Positions 14,239-14,374 of a DNA stretch of 14,374 nucleotides are shown here, in pieces. The notes beneath the pieces were generated by a model. That model did not search any database. It worked only from the letters and a program-made list of their open reading frames with translations, and was not told where the DNA came from. The translations under genes were made by a program, and so were the position numbers. Origin of the DNA: an uncultured Prevotella sp. (lineage in GTDB: Bacteria; Bacteroidota; Bacteroidia; Bacteroidales; Bacteroidaceae); assembly GCA_900769055.1 (NCBI GenBank), contig CAAGFF010000252.1, forward strand, positions 1 to 14,374. Reading direction: 5' to 3'. How positions within the stretch are numbered: position 1 is the stretch's first letter; each line of letters opens with the position of its first letter.

Positions 14239-14371
14239 CGCCCTGAAAGGGCAAAAGTCCATAGCCCAGGGCAACGCCCTGGGTGGGTTCAACCAACGAT
14301 GTTCGCCCTGAAAGCGCAAAAGTATAAAAATACAGGCGATGAAGAAATAACACTTTTGCCCTTACAGGGCG
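14239..14371. repeat. REP-like palindromic repeat cluster
   Basis: A 20-bp unit CGCCCTGAAAGGGCAAAAGT occurs at 14239-14258, again with one change at 14304-14323, and in inverted orientation with one change at 14352-14371. Between the first two copies lies an 8-bp perfect hairpin, CCCAGGGC (14265-14272) and GCCCTGGG (14276-14283), with a 3-nt loop. Each 20-bp unit also contains a short imperfect palindrome (GCCCTGAAAGGGC). The design resembles REP/BIME-type interspersed palindromes. No transposase is visible in the window. Confidence 0.8.
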
Positions 14372-14374
14372 CAG

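Noticed and set aside
14128..14319. 63-codon minus-strand open frame at the right edge
   Set aside because: Most of it is translated from the REP-like palindromes and AT-rich spacer. It has no promoter or recognisable domain.

Overview
The window looks like the chromosome of a Bacteroidales bacterium, most likely Prevotella/Segatella or a close relative. Three things support this. Promoters follow the Bacteroidetes pattern (TAnnTTTG at -7, weak TTTG-like at -33). Most genes lack Shine-Dalgarno sequences. The gene content includes a pair that appears to be DUF6452-DUF6048, a DUF4199 protein followed by a family 2 glycosyltransferase, and a recF-DUF721 pair. No database search was run, so family names come from recognised motifs.

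Layout. Positions 1-260 hold no gene: there is a hairpin-rich, repeat-like stretch, then a terminator for the leftward operon TPR protein-ribH (1432 to 261). A 121-130 bp divergent promoter region (1433-1562) separates that operon from rightward recF-DUF721 (1563-2964). These converge, 16 bp apart, with a tightly packed leftward operon (7740 to 2981): M3 metallopeptidase, dCMP deaminase-like protein, S41 C-terminal processing protease and 5-formyltetrahydrofolate cyclo-ligase. Upstream lies a second leftward operon (12192 to 7831): DUF4199 membrane protein, glycosyltransferase, DUF6452-like lipoprotein, DUF6048-like exported protein, ApbE flavin transferase and a Crp/Fnr-type regulator. Neighbours overlap or are separated by at most about 21 bp.

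Next comes a rightward stable-RNA unit: the SRP RNA (domain IV easily recognised) followed almost directly by tRNA-Thr(TGT) and a strong, symmetric terminator. The right end looks like an accessory insertion. It has a leftward ATPase of the AAA/DUF4143 type, the apparent last codons of mutS2 stranded just after its stop codon, a four-copy array with exact 33-bp period that overlaps the ATPase promoter, and REP-like palindromes at the window edge.

Most of the window is conserved housekeeping: riboflavin synthesis, replication and repair, folate, envelope proteolysis, protein flavinylation, protein targeting and Thr decoding. The least ordinary part is the last 1.8 kb, where the ATPase promoter is embedded in an iterated, operator-like array.
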